This document shows, in pieces, positions 1 to 8,372 of a stretch of DNA of 64,000 nucleotides. This DNA comes from an uncultured Clostridia bacterium. GTDB lineage: Bacteria > Bacillota > Clostridia > Christensenellales > UBA1242. The notes under the pieces were generated by a model. The model saw only the letters and a list, made by a program, of their open reading frames with translations. It made no database searches and had not been told where the DNA came from. A program made the position numbers and the translations under genes. The first letter of the stretch is position 1; each line of letters starts with the position of its first letter. The stretch lies in assembly GCA_947062475.1 (NCBI GenBank), contig CAMSQA010000008.1, positions 1 through 64,000 of the forward strand. The letters are read 5' to 3'.

Positions 1-180
1 GGACCTGTAATGCCTTGTATTCCTTGAAGTCCTTGAATACCTTGAGGGCCTGTAGTACCAGTTGGACCAGTAGCACCAGTAGCTCCTGTTGGACCTGTAA
101 TGCCTTGTATTCCTTGAAGTCCTTGAATACCTTGAGGGCCTGTAGTACCAGTTGGACCAGTAGCACCAGTAGCACCAGTT
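1..180. repeat. Two near-identical tandem 90-bp units (1-90, 91-180) inside the collagen-like CDS
   Basis: ggacctgtaatgccttgtattccttgaagtccttgaataccttgagggcctgtagtaccagttggaccagtagcaccagtagc repeats with period 90; the copies differ only near the end of the unit (agctcctgtt vs agcaccagtt). Confidence 0.95.
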
Positions 181-650
181 GGACCTGTTAAACCTGTAGT
201 TCCAGTTGCACCAGTAGAGCCAGTTGCACCAGCAGGACCAATGTTTCCTTGAAGTCCTTGAATGCCTTGTGGACCAGTAGGACCAGTAGGACCAGTTGCT
301 CCTGTTGGGCCTATTATACTTGAACCTGTCGCTCCAGTAGCACCTGTCGCTCCTGTAGGACCAGTAGGCCCTTGAGGTCCAGTATTACCTTGAAGTCCCT
401 GAACACCTTGAGGACCAGTAGGTCCAATTAAGCCAGTTGCGCCTGTAGGGCCAGTAGCTCCAGTAACGCCTGTTATACTTGGACCAGTTGGGCCAGTAGC
501 TCCAGTTGCACCAACAGGACCTGCAGGACCAGTAGGGCCTTGAGGGCCTCTAGGACCTGGTATAGGTTGTGTTGGTATATTGCAATGATTGTGGTGACAT
601 GGATTTGGATGCCAACCACAACATCTATTATTTCCATAAAAAAAAGTCAT
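1..650 (-). CDS. Collagen-like (Gly-X-Y) repeat protein, C-terminal part outside the window; possibly exosporium/spore surface
   Basis: Reverse-strand translation from ATG at 650: [57 protein letters not shown]..., with uninterrupted GXY triplets to base 1. Shine-Dalgarno AAGAGGA just upstream. Missing from the ORF track because it is open at the window edge. Confidence 0.9.
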   Translation of the reverse strand, partial: MTFFYGNNRCCGWHPNPCHHNHCNIPTQPIPGPRGPQGPTGPAGPVGATGATGPTGPSITGVTGATGPTGATGLIGPTGPQGVQGLQGNTGPQGPTGPTGATGATGATGSSIIGPTGATGPTGPTGPQGIQGLQGNIGPAGATGSTGATGTTGLTGPTGATGATGPTGTTGPQGIQGLQGIQGITGPTGATGATGPTGTTGPQGIQGLQGIQGITG

Positions 651-886
651 AGTATTTTATCCTCTTAGGCAAGACAAAAGTCTGCCTATTCACATCATAT
701 TCAAAAGTAAAGTAAAATGTTTCGGTAAAATAATAAAATAATTTAGACATATTTAATAAAAAAATTTGATAAATTATTAATAAAATTCAATATATGCCTA
801 TTATGAATTTAGCAATAAAAATAATACAAAATCAAAATTTATTTTTGAGTAATTTGAAGAAGTCTAATCTTCAATTTCTTTAAAAT

Positions 887-932
887 AAAAAATAACAGGA
901 CAAACCTGTTATAATGGTAGCCTCAAGGGGAA
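887..932. repeat. 46-bp direct repeat copy A (tRNA-Glu 3' end plus terminator)
   Basis: aaaaaataacaggacaaacctgttataatggtagcctcaaggggaa, identical to 1003-1048 (offset 116). Confidence 0.95.
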
Positions 933-995
933 CCTCACCCTAAAAATCATACGATTTTCAGGGAACCTGAACGAACCCAGTGGTTCGATTCCTGT
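915..995 (-). pseudogene. tRNA-like relic (degenerate 5' part joined to an intact tRNA-Glu 3' end and CCA)
   Basis: Minus strand ACAGGAATCGAACCACTGGG...CCCTGAAAATCGTATGATTTTTAGGG...GGTTCCCCTTGAGGCTACCA. The 3' 18 nt match the real tRNA; the 5' part does not fold as a normal cloverleaf. Confidence 0.5.
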
Positions 996-1002
996 AAAAA
1001 CA

Positions 1003-1027
1003 AAAAAATAACAGGACAAACCTGTTA
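1003..1027 (-). terminator. Rho-independent terminator after tRNA-Glu
   Basis: Minus strand ACAGG-TTTGT-CCTGT followed by TATTTTTT. Confidence 0.6.
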
Positions 1028-1030
1028 TAA

Positions 1031-1105
1031 TGGTAGCCTCAAGGGGAATCGAACCCCTGATTCCGCCGTGAAAGGGCGATGTCTTAACCGCTTGACCATG
1101 AGGCC
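1031..1105 (-). tRNA. tRNA-Glu(TTC), CCA encoded
   Basis: GGCCTCATGGTCAAGCGGTTAAGACATCGCCCTTTCACGGCGGAATCAGGGGTTCGATTCCCCTTGAGGCTACCA: acceptor pairs GGCCTCA/TGAGGCT, anticodon loop CTTTCAC, T loop GGTTCGATTCC. Confidence 0.95.
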
Positions 1106-1240
1106 TTACAAAAATATTTTTGATACTTTTTAAGTATAGTCAAATTAATTTCTCTTGTCAAGGGTTTTTTATATATTTTTCATAAAAATGTCAAAATTTT
1201 TGGGCAGGTAACAATAAAAATTATTGATATGATAAGATTT

Positions 1241-1954
1241 TCAAGTTCTTCTTGCAACAGCACAAGCATAAATGTTTTTTGCTTTATTGCAAAGTTTTGC
1301 ACATGTTTCAATAGTTGCTCCAGTTGTGATAATGTCATCAATCAGTAAAATATTTTTATTTTTGATTACTGAATTATTTAAAAGCATAATTGAATTTTCT
1401 AGATTTGTCTGCCTTTCATTGTAATTTAAAAGTTTTTGATTTTTAGTTTGAGTGACTTTATAAAGCACATCAACCACTGGTTTTGAGGTTATTTTACTAA
1501 GTTCTTCAGCAAGGACTTTTGCAGGATTATAACCTCTTTTTCTTATCGTCTTTTTATGTGAGGGAATAGGTATTATCACATCATATTCGAGTTGCTCAAC
1601 TTCAAGTCTTTGTGCTATAAATTCTGCAAAACCTTTTGCGAGGTATTTTGCACCATCACTTTTAAATTGCAGAATAGCTTTTCTGACGATCCCATCATAA
1701 CGAAATGGACTGTAAACTTTTTTAAAATGTCTTTTCATTTTTTGACAATGTTCGCAAACGATATTTCCTTCTTTAATAGAAGTATCACAGATTTCACAGC
1801 GATTGCCTTCATTAAAAATATCTTGTTTAAGACAATCTTTACATATAAAATCAGAGGGAATATCTTTGCCACAAAATATACACTTAAATTTATCTGGAAA
1901 AAGTGCGTCTAATATTAAATCTTTAATTTTTAGAAATTTTGTTTTTAAATTCAT
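1241..1954 (-). CDS. comF: ComF family phosphoribosyltransferase-like protein
   Basis: CxxC zinc fingers (CIFCGKDIP, CEICD) and a PRTase motif (NILLIDDIITTGATIETCAKLL-like); downstream of recD2. Confidence 0.88.
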   Translation of the reverse strand: MNLKTKFLKIKDLILDALFPDKFKCIFCGKDIPSDFICKDCLKQDIFNEGNRCEICDTSIKEGNIVCEHCQKMKRHFKKVYSPFRYDGIVRKAILQFKSDGAKYLAKGFAEFIAQRLEVEQLEYDVIIPIPSHKKTIRKRGYNPAKVLAEELSKITSKPVVDVLYKVTQTKNQKLLNYNERQTNLENSIMLLNNSVIKNKNILLIDDIITTGATIETCAKLCNKAKNIYACAVARRT

Positions 1955-1970
1955 ACAATCCTTAGTTTAA

Positions 1971-4208
1971 TTAATCAAAAAGTTCTCTAATTTTCTTTTC
2001 GCAAGCAATCAAAAAGTCTTTAAGAAGGGTAAATCTTTGCACTGTATAGTTGTTTGATACCATTCGTTTTAAGTTTTTCTGTTCGCCAACGATGACAACC
2101 ATTTTTTTTGCACGTGTGACAGCGGTATAGATCAGATTTCTTGTCAAAATCATGCTTGGCCCTGCAATAGCAGGAATAATAACAATATCAAATTCCGAGC
2201 CTTGACTTTTGTGAATTGTGATTGCATAAGCAAGAGAAAGTTGGCTAATCTCAGTGCGAGGGTAAAGGCAGCGTCTGCCATCTTCAAAAGAAACAACCAT
2301 TTCTCCTGTTTGAAAGTCAATTAATTCAACATATCCAATGTCTCCGTTGAAAACACCTTCGCCTTCTTCTTCAATAAATCCCACTCGTTTTTTCCAAATG
2401 AGGTTGTAGTTGTTGGTGGTTTGCATGACCTTGTCACCAGTTCTAAAAATAGTGTCACCAACTACCAATTCCATTTTTTGCATTGAAGGAGGGTTGATGG
2501 CTTCTTGCAAACTTTTATTAAGATTGTCGATTCCGCAAATTCCAGCTTTTAATGGTGCAAGCACTTGAATTTGTTGAGAAACAAGCCCTGTAAACTTTGG
2601 CAATCTTCGAACGACCATATCAACAATAGAATTTTTCATAGCACCAATGTCATTTCGTTCTTCAAAGAAAAAATCCTTTGAAGAGTTGTCAATATAAGGC
2701 ATTTTACCAGAATTTATAAGGTGAGCATTGGTAATAATTAGACTGTCATCACTTTGTCGAAAAATTTTGGTAAGCATTGAGACTTTTATAATTCCGCTTT
2801 TAATAATATCATCCAAAACATTTCCAGCACCCACACTTGGTAATTGATCCTTGTCGCCTACTAAGATTAATTTGCAATCGCGTGGCAACGCCTTGCAAAG
2901 ATGATTCATGACAGCGACATCAACCATAGAGACTTCATCGACTATGACAGCATTGACCTTAAAAGTATTGTTTTCATTATAGACAAATCGACTAATAGCG
3001 TTTATATCACCACTGGCAACTTCAAGTGCCCTATGAATTGTTTTTCCTTCCTCGCCAGTGCTGTCTGAAAGTCGTTTTGATGCACGTCCTGTTGGTGCCA
3101 ACAGAAGATATTTTTGATCATTTTGTTTTAATATTTCAATTATGCATTTGATTATTGTGGTCTTACCTGTTCCTGGCCCTCCAGTGATAACAGAAACACC
3201 ACTGTTTATTGAATTTATGATAGCATTTTTTTGCTCTTGGTGAAAAGTGATATTAAATTTTTCCTCAAAATGCTTGATTTCGTCATCGATATTTTTTGTT
3301 TGATTGAGGATAGAACTATTTAAAAGTGCAAGTTTTTGTGCGATAGCATTTTCATAAAAATAATATTTTGAAGGTGCGACAATTTCATAATCGTTATGCC
3401 ATAATAGAATGACAGATTTATCAAGAGTAAGATTTGAAAGTGCATCATCAAAAAGTTGTTGATTGAGGTCATATTCAAGTTCAAGCAGCTGTGCAGATTG
3501 AGAAAGCAGCATATTTTTTGGCAGATAGGTGTTGCCAGTTTTTTCTACAGAAGTGTTGAGGGTGTGAATAATGCCTGCTCGCACTCTATATTCACTGTTT
3601 GAAGCAATTCCGATTGACTTTGCAATTTTATCAGCAGTAGAAAATCCAATACCTGAAATATCTTCAACTAGTCGATAAGGATTATTTTTGACAATTTCAA
3701 TGGTCTTGTTTCCATAAATCTCATAAATCTTTAAAGACATATTGGTTGTGATATTATATTTTTGTAGAAACATTACTGCATTTTGCATCTTTTTAAGTTC
3801 TTTAAATTTATCACCAATTTCAAGTGCTTTCTTCATTGAAATATTTTTTACTTCTGCAAGAGATGAAGGTGAAAATTCTATTACATCAAAAGTTTGCTCT
3901 TTGAAATGATTGACAATGTTTTTTGCCGTAGCTGGGCCAACGCCTTTGATAAGCCCTGAGGAAAGATATCTTTCAATTCCAGCAAGCGAAGTGGGCAAAA
4001 CCACTTCATAAGAGGTGAAGGCAAACTGATATCCATATTTTGAATTGTTTACATATTCTCCTTCTAAAGAAAGATTTTGACCAACATCAGCATTGACAAG
4101 TTTACCCACACAAGGCACAGGTGTGGATTTAAAATCAAGAATAAAAACTGTATAACCATTTTGGTCATTTCTAAAAATTATCTCTTCGATAGGTCCTTCA
4201 ATTTGCAT
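1971..4208 (-). CDS. recD2: RecD2-type ATP-dependent DNA helicase
   Basis: Walker A VITGGPGTGKTTIIK, DEVSMVD, AYAITIHKSQGSEFD, N-terminal helix-hairpin-helix region. Confidence 0.93.
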   Translation of the reverse strand: MQIEGPIEEIIFRNDQNGYTVFILDFKSTPVPCVGKLVNADVGQNLSLEGEYVNNSKYGYQFAFTSYEVVLPTSLAGIERYLSSGLIKGVGPATAKNIVNHFKEQTFDVIEFSPSSLAEVKNISMKKALEIGDKFKELKKMQNAVMFLQKYNITTNMSLKIYEIYGNKTIEIVKNNPYRLVEDISGIGFSTADKIAKSIGIASNSEYRVRAGIIHTLNTSVEKTGNTYLPKNMLLSQSAQLLELEYDLNQQLFDDALSNLTLDKSVILLWHNDYEIVAPSKYYFYENAIAQKLALLNSSILNQTKNIDDEIKHFEEKFNITFHQEQKNAIINSINSGVSVITGGPGTGKTTIIKCIIEILKQNDQKYLLLAPTGRASKRLSDSTGEEGKTIHRALEVASGDINAISRFVYNENNTFKVNAVIVDEVSMVDVAVMNHLCKALPRDCKLILVGDKDQLPSVGAGNVLDDIIKSGIIKVSMLTKIFRQSDDSLIITNAHLINSGKMPYIDNSSKDFFFEERNDIGAMKNSIVDMVVRRLPKFTGLVSQQIQVLAPLKAGICGIDNLNKSLQEAINPPSMQKMELVVGDTIFRTGDKVMQTTNNYNLIWKKRVGFIEEEGEGVFNGDIGYVELIDFQTGEMVVSFEDGRRCLYPRTEISQLSLAYAITIHKSQGSEFDIVIIPAIAGPSMILTRNLIYTAVTRAKKMVVIVGEQKNLKRMVSNNYTVQRFTLLKDFLIACEKKIRELFD

Positions 4209-4393
4209 GATTATATTTTAATATCAATCAACCTTAAAAATCAACTAAAAAACACTTGCAATTCAAAAAAATTTTTTATATACTATAAGAGCATTCAAAA
4301 GCAAAACAAAATTGCAAAAAGAAATATATTGGATAAAACTTTTGCAAACAGCAAGTCTTTTCCAAGCATAAAAATTATAAACAAGAGAGAACT

Positions 4394-4777
4394 ATGAAAA
4401 GAGCGAGTAATTTAATAGAAATTGAATCTTTACTTGAAAATTTAATGAAGAAAAATAGTAAGAGTGGTATTTTAAGAATGAAAATACTTTTCTTTAGTCG
4501 TCTTTATGAAAATCTATCAATAAGCATGATTATTGAAAAATTAGGTATTCAAAAGACAAATTTTGCACTCATGAGTTCATCACTTGAAAAAGAAGGATGT
4601 CTCATTATTAAAAAATCTAACCTTGATAGAAGATGTAGGGTGATAGAACTTACAGAAAAGGGAAATAAAGAGCTTGATGAATATTTAAAAGAAATCGATA
4701 AGATTTTGGCTGCGACTTCACCAGAGCTTGATTATGCAATTGAAATACTCGGCAAATATTTAAATAGAATAATATAA
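4394..4777 (+). CDS. MarR-like winged-helix transcriptional regulator
   Basis: LIEKLGIQKTNFALMSSSLEKEGCLIIKKSNLDRRCRVIELTEKGNKELDEYL is a typical MarR wing. Confidence 0.75.
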   Translation: MKRASNLIEIESLLENLMKKNSKSGILRMKILFFSRLYENLSISMIIEKLGIQKTNFALMSSSLEKEGCLIIKKSNLDRRCRVIELTEKGNKELDEYLKEIDKILAATSPELDYAIEILGKYLNRII

Positions 4778-4874
4778 AATTTATAAGAAAAATTTTGAAA
4801 ATACAAAATGAAATAATTTGATAAATAAAACAAAATTTTCAAAAAATTTAAGAAAAATTGAATAAAAAATTAAA

Positions 4875-4898
4875 AAAACAGTAAAAAAATACTGTTTT
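4875..4898 (+). terminator. Perfect 9-bp hairpin immediately upstream of cysS (terminator or leader element)
   Basis: AAAACAGTA-AAAAAA-TACTGTTTT. Confidence 0.5.
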
Positions 4899-4918
4899 GC
4901 TTGAAATTTGAGGGAAAT

Positions 4919-6316
4919 ATGATAAAATTTTACAACACTTTGACAAGACGCAAAGAAGAATTTAAACCAATTGAAGAAAATAAAGTCAAAATGTATGCTT
5001 GCGGAATTACTGTTTCTGGTAATGCTCACATTGGCCATCTTTATCAAGCCATGATATATGATATCATCAGAAAAGTTTTAGTCAGAAATGGTTATGAAGT
5101 TGCTTATGCAAGAAATTATACAGATATTGATGATAAAATTATTGCAAAGGCAAATGAACTTGGTGTCAATTCTGACGATTATGCAAAAGAAATGATTGAA
5201 AAAATAAATGAAGAAATGAAGTATTTTCAAGTTGATGAGCCTGATATTTGGCTGAAAGCGACAGAAAATATCGAAAATATAATCAATTTTATCCAAAAAT
5301 TGATAAATAAAGGCTTTGCCTATCCTACAAAAAAAGGTGATGTTTATTTTGCTGTTGAAAATTTCCATCGCTATGGTGCTCTTTCCAATAGAAATTTGGA
5401 AAATGCTAAGAATGGCTATCGTATCGATAATGATGAAGAAAAATTAAATCCACTTGATTTTGCTTTATGGAAAAGTGCAAAAGAGGGAGAACCTTTTTGG
5501 ATTTCGCCATGGGGAAAGGGTAGACCAGGTTGGCATATTGAATGTTCAACTATGAATATGCAGGCTTTTGGAGAGCAGATTGATATTCATGGCGGTGGTA
5601 GAGATTTAATTTTTCCACATCATGAAAATGAAATTGCTCAAACTGAAGCATTGACAGGAAAGCAATTTTCAAAATATTGGATTCATAATGGCCTTATAAA
5701 AGTTGAAGGTCAAAAGATGAGCAAAAGTCTTGGCAATACTATTACACTTGAAGAGCTTAGAAAGAAATATCACCCAGAAGTTGTAAAGTTTGCTCTTCTT
5801 CAAAATAGCTATCGAAGTGATATAAATATTACTGAAGCAAACTTCAAACAGGCAGAAAAACATATCAACAGTTTTTATCAAGTTTTAGCTGAAATTGAAG
5901 AAAAATTTGATATAAATCAAGAAAAAATGCAAGAAAAATATCAAAAAGACGTTTTTGATGCAATGAATGATGATTTCAACACTCCAAAAGCATTATCGTA
6001 TTTGTTTGAGATTTTTAAAGTTATGCAAAAGAAAATTGAAGAAAATGATGCAAGCGTGGTGGAAGATTACCATGGAGTAAAGAAAGCATATGAAGATTTA
6101 GGACTTTTTATCAATAATTCTTTAGATGTGCTTGATTTTATCAAACAAAAAAGTCAAGATGAAATTCCTCAAGAAATTAAACTTCTTGCAGAAAAAAGAT
6201 GGCAGTCAAAGATAGATAAAAACTTTGCTCTTGCAGATAATTTAAGAGGGCAGTTGCTTGAAAAAGGCTATGCTATAAAAGATAGTAAAGAAGGTTATGA
6301 AATTCAAAAAATTTGA
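4919..6316 (+). CDS. cysS: Cysteinyl-tRNA synthetase
   Basis: YACGITVSGNAHIGHLYQ, GWHIECSTMNMQAFG, KMSKSLGN. ATG at 4919 preceded by GAGGG; the 4901 ORF-track start is a TTG. Confidence 0.96.
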   Translation: MIKFYNTLTRRKEEFKPIEENKVKMYACGITVSGNAHIGHLYQAMIYDIIRKVLVRNGYEVAYARNYTDIDDKIIAKANELGVNSDDYAKEMIEKINEEMKYFQVDEPDIWLKATENIENIINFIQKLINKGFAYPTKKGDVYFAVENFHRYGALSNRNLENAKNGYRIDNDEEKLNPLDFALWKSAKEGEPFWISPWGKGRPGWHIECSTMNMQAFGEQIDIHGGGRDLIFPHHENEIAQTEALTGKQFSKYWIHNGLIKVEGQKMSKSLGNTITLEELRKKYHPEVVKFALLQNSYRSDINITEANFKQAEKHINSFYQVLAEIEEKFDINQEKMQEKYQKDVFDAMNDDFNTPKALSYLFEIFKVMQKKIEENDASVVEDYHGVKKAYEDLGLFINNSLDVLDFIKQKSQDEIPQEIKLLAEKRWQSKIDKNFALADNLRGQLLEKGYAIKDSKEGYEIQKI

Positions 6317-6379
6317 ATTTAACGTTTCTTAAATTGAAATAAAAAGTGCGAATTTCTCGTGCTTTTTTAAATATAGATA

Positions 6380-6408
6380 TTGACTATTTCCATGTTTTGG
6401 TATATAAT
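6380..6408 (+). promoter_or_regulatory. Sigma-A-like promoter for the ankyrin-repeat gene
   Basis: TTGACT-N17-TATAAT. Confidence 0.65.
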
Positions 6409-6432
6409 ATAAAGTATATAGTGGAGGATAAT

Positions 6433-8238
6433 ATGAAATTAGAAAAAATTTATTCAGCTGTTGAAAATTTTGATATTGATTTTTTGAAAAAGGTTGTTGA
6501 AAAAAATAAGATTGATATAAATATGTCTATCAATGAAAAATATGATACCTTGCTTATTTGGTCAATTGAAAATAATATTTGGGATTTGATTAAACCAATA
6601 TTAATAAATAAAAATCTTGATATTAATAAATTGAATTTTTTAAATGTCAATGCTGTTTCTTCTATGATTGTTAATATTCTTTCTGATAAAATTTCTATTG
6701 AGGATAAGAAAAAATATTCAAAAGTTGTCCAAAGTGTCCTTTATAGAAAAGGTATTGATTTGAATAACAACTATGTTGCACAAAAGCCATCTATTAAAAC
6801 ATCATGGCAATATGTATATGACGCGCGCAATCAAATGCCAACCAAAGAAGAAAATGCTATCATTGAAGAATTGGTTCAATCTTTTGCAAGAAAAGAAGGA
6901 TTGGTTACTAATGATGGACAAAATGAACTCATGTATGCCTGCCAAATATGCGATGAAGATTTAGTCAATAAGATTTTTGAATATGGTTATTATGATATCA
7001 ATGCAAAAGATAAAGATAATTTTACTGCACTTCATTATGCAATCATGGGCGGAAATGAAAATATTGTCAATACATTGCTTAGAGTGGATGGAATTGATTT
7101 AAGCATCAAGGCAAATGGCTTTGGTGAAGAAGCTTTTATATTCAGTTTACTAGAGGCTGCTGTTGAAAAAGATGAGACTAAGATTGAAGTTCGCATAAAT
7201 ATCGCTAAGAGATTGTCAAAGCTGAAAGGAATAGATATTAATAGCGAAGATGCAATGGGTTATATCCCTCTCCGCTATGCGGCTGATTTAAAAGATTTGA
7301 CAATTTTCAATGACCTTATTGAAAGAAAAGATTTGGATATCGACCTTGTAAATATGCATTTAACAGGCATAGCATATTCGTTGCTTGAAAAAAAGAATGC
7401 AGAAGGTTTAGACGCACTTGTTAAACTTTTCAATTTAGAAGGTATAAGTCAAAAAGAATTAAATTCTGCTCTCAAGGCATGCCTTGTAAAAGCTATAAAT
7501 AGTGAAGAAGATCAATATTCTGCTGCTTTTGACAGATTAATAGCAAGAAAGAATTTTGATATAAATGCAAAAAGCTTAAACGATAGCAATGTTTTACTTG
7601 AATCAATATTAGCAAAAAATGCTGAAGCAGTTGACAAAGTTTTGGAACGAGAAGAAGTTGATGTAAACAAACCTTTAGTTCATGGTTATCTTGACACAAC
7701 TTTCCAAATTCAAGACATTGAGAATGCACATAAATTAATAAGACATAAATCTTTTGATCCATCAACTGTAGATGAAAATGGTTCAAACATTTTTGGACAT
7801 ATTTTTAGTGATGTTACAGATGCTCTTGACACAGATTCTTTCAGTGCTGTTTGCTCTTTTGTAATGGATGAGTGTGATATCAATAATATTGAGACACTTT
7901 TAAATCATGTTGACAATAAAGGTAATGATGCAATGATGAATGCTGTTTTAAATAATATTGATGCCGATGATATTGAAGTTTTCCTTGCAAACTTAAAGAA
8001 ACATTTTGGTTATGTTGAAATTGATTTTGATAAGACAAACCAAGAAGGCAAGTCTTTAAAAGATATAGTTAAAGAACGCTTTGCTCACAAGACTGAAGTT
8101 GAAATCAATAGAGTTGTGAAAATATTCAAAGATTATAAAAATGCTAATTTCTTGAAAGAGGCAAAAGAGAAAGATCGTATTGATGACATTCAAACTATCG
8201 AACTTGAACCTGTCGTTATTGAAGATAATGAAATATAA
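6433..8238 (+). CDS. Ankyrin-repeat protein (cytoplasmic, about 600 aa)
   Basis: Multiple ANK-like units, e.g. DINAKDKDNFTALHYAIMGGNENIVNTLLRVDGIDL; no signal peptide; ATG at 6433 preceded by GGAGG. Confidence 0.82.
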   Translation: MKLEKIYSAVENFDIDFLKKVVEKNKIDINMSINEKYDTLLIWSIENNIWDLIKPILINKNLDINKLNFLNVNAVSSMIVNILSDKISIEDKKKYSKVVQSVLYRKGIDLNNNYVAQKPSIKTSWQYVYDARNQMPTKEENAIIEELVQSFARKEGLVTNDGQNELMYACQICDEDLVNKIFEYGYYDINAKDKDNFTALHYAIMGGNENIVNTLLRVDGIDLSIKANGFGEEAFIFSLLEAAVEKDETKIEVRINIAKRLSKLKGIDINSEDAMGYIPLRYAADLKDLTIFNDLIERKDLDIDLVNMHLTGIAYSLLEKKNAEGLDALVKLFNLEGISQKELNSALKACLVKAINSEEDQYSAAFDRLIARKNFDINAKSLNDSNVLLESILAKNAEAVDKVLEREEVDVNKPLVHGYLDTTFQIQDIENAHKLIRHKSFDPSTVDENGSNIFGHIFSDVTDALDTDSFSAVCSFVMDECDINNIETLLNHVDNKGNDAMMNAVLNNIDADDIEVFLANLKKHFGYVEIDFDKTNQEGKSLKDIVKERFAHKTEVEINRVVKIFKDYKNANFLKEAKEKDRIDDIQTIELEPVVIEDNEI

Positions 8239-8278
8239 CATGAAAATAGTTTTTAAAAATTTAAAAACTAATAAATAA

Positions 8279-8308
8279 AAATGCTCTGAAAATAGAGCAT
8301 TTTTTTTT
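8279..8308 (+). terminator. Rho-independent terminator
   Basis: ATGCTCT-GAAAAT-AGAGCAT followed by T8. Confidence 0.85.
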
Positions 8309-8372
8309 ATAAAGATATTGAAAAATGCTTTTATAAATGATATAATATTAAGGTAATAAGGAGATAGATAAA

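Noticed and set aside
1-540. Repetitive DNA that could suggest a CRISPR array
   Set aside because: Repeats are in-frame Gly-X-Y codons of a collagen-like ORF; no repeat-spacer alternation.
1592-1912. Antisense ORFs such as 1592-1912 (+), 4077-4397 (+), 5078-5368 (-), 7493-7786 (-)
   Set aside because: Mostly or wholly opposite well-supported genes, Phe/Ile/Lys-rich, no SD, no recognisable family.
4784-4918. T-box riboswitch upstream of cysS
   Set aside because: No AGGGTGGNACCGCG-type T-box sequence; only a short 9-bp hairpin.
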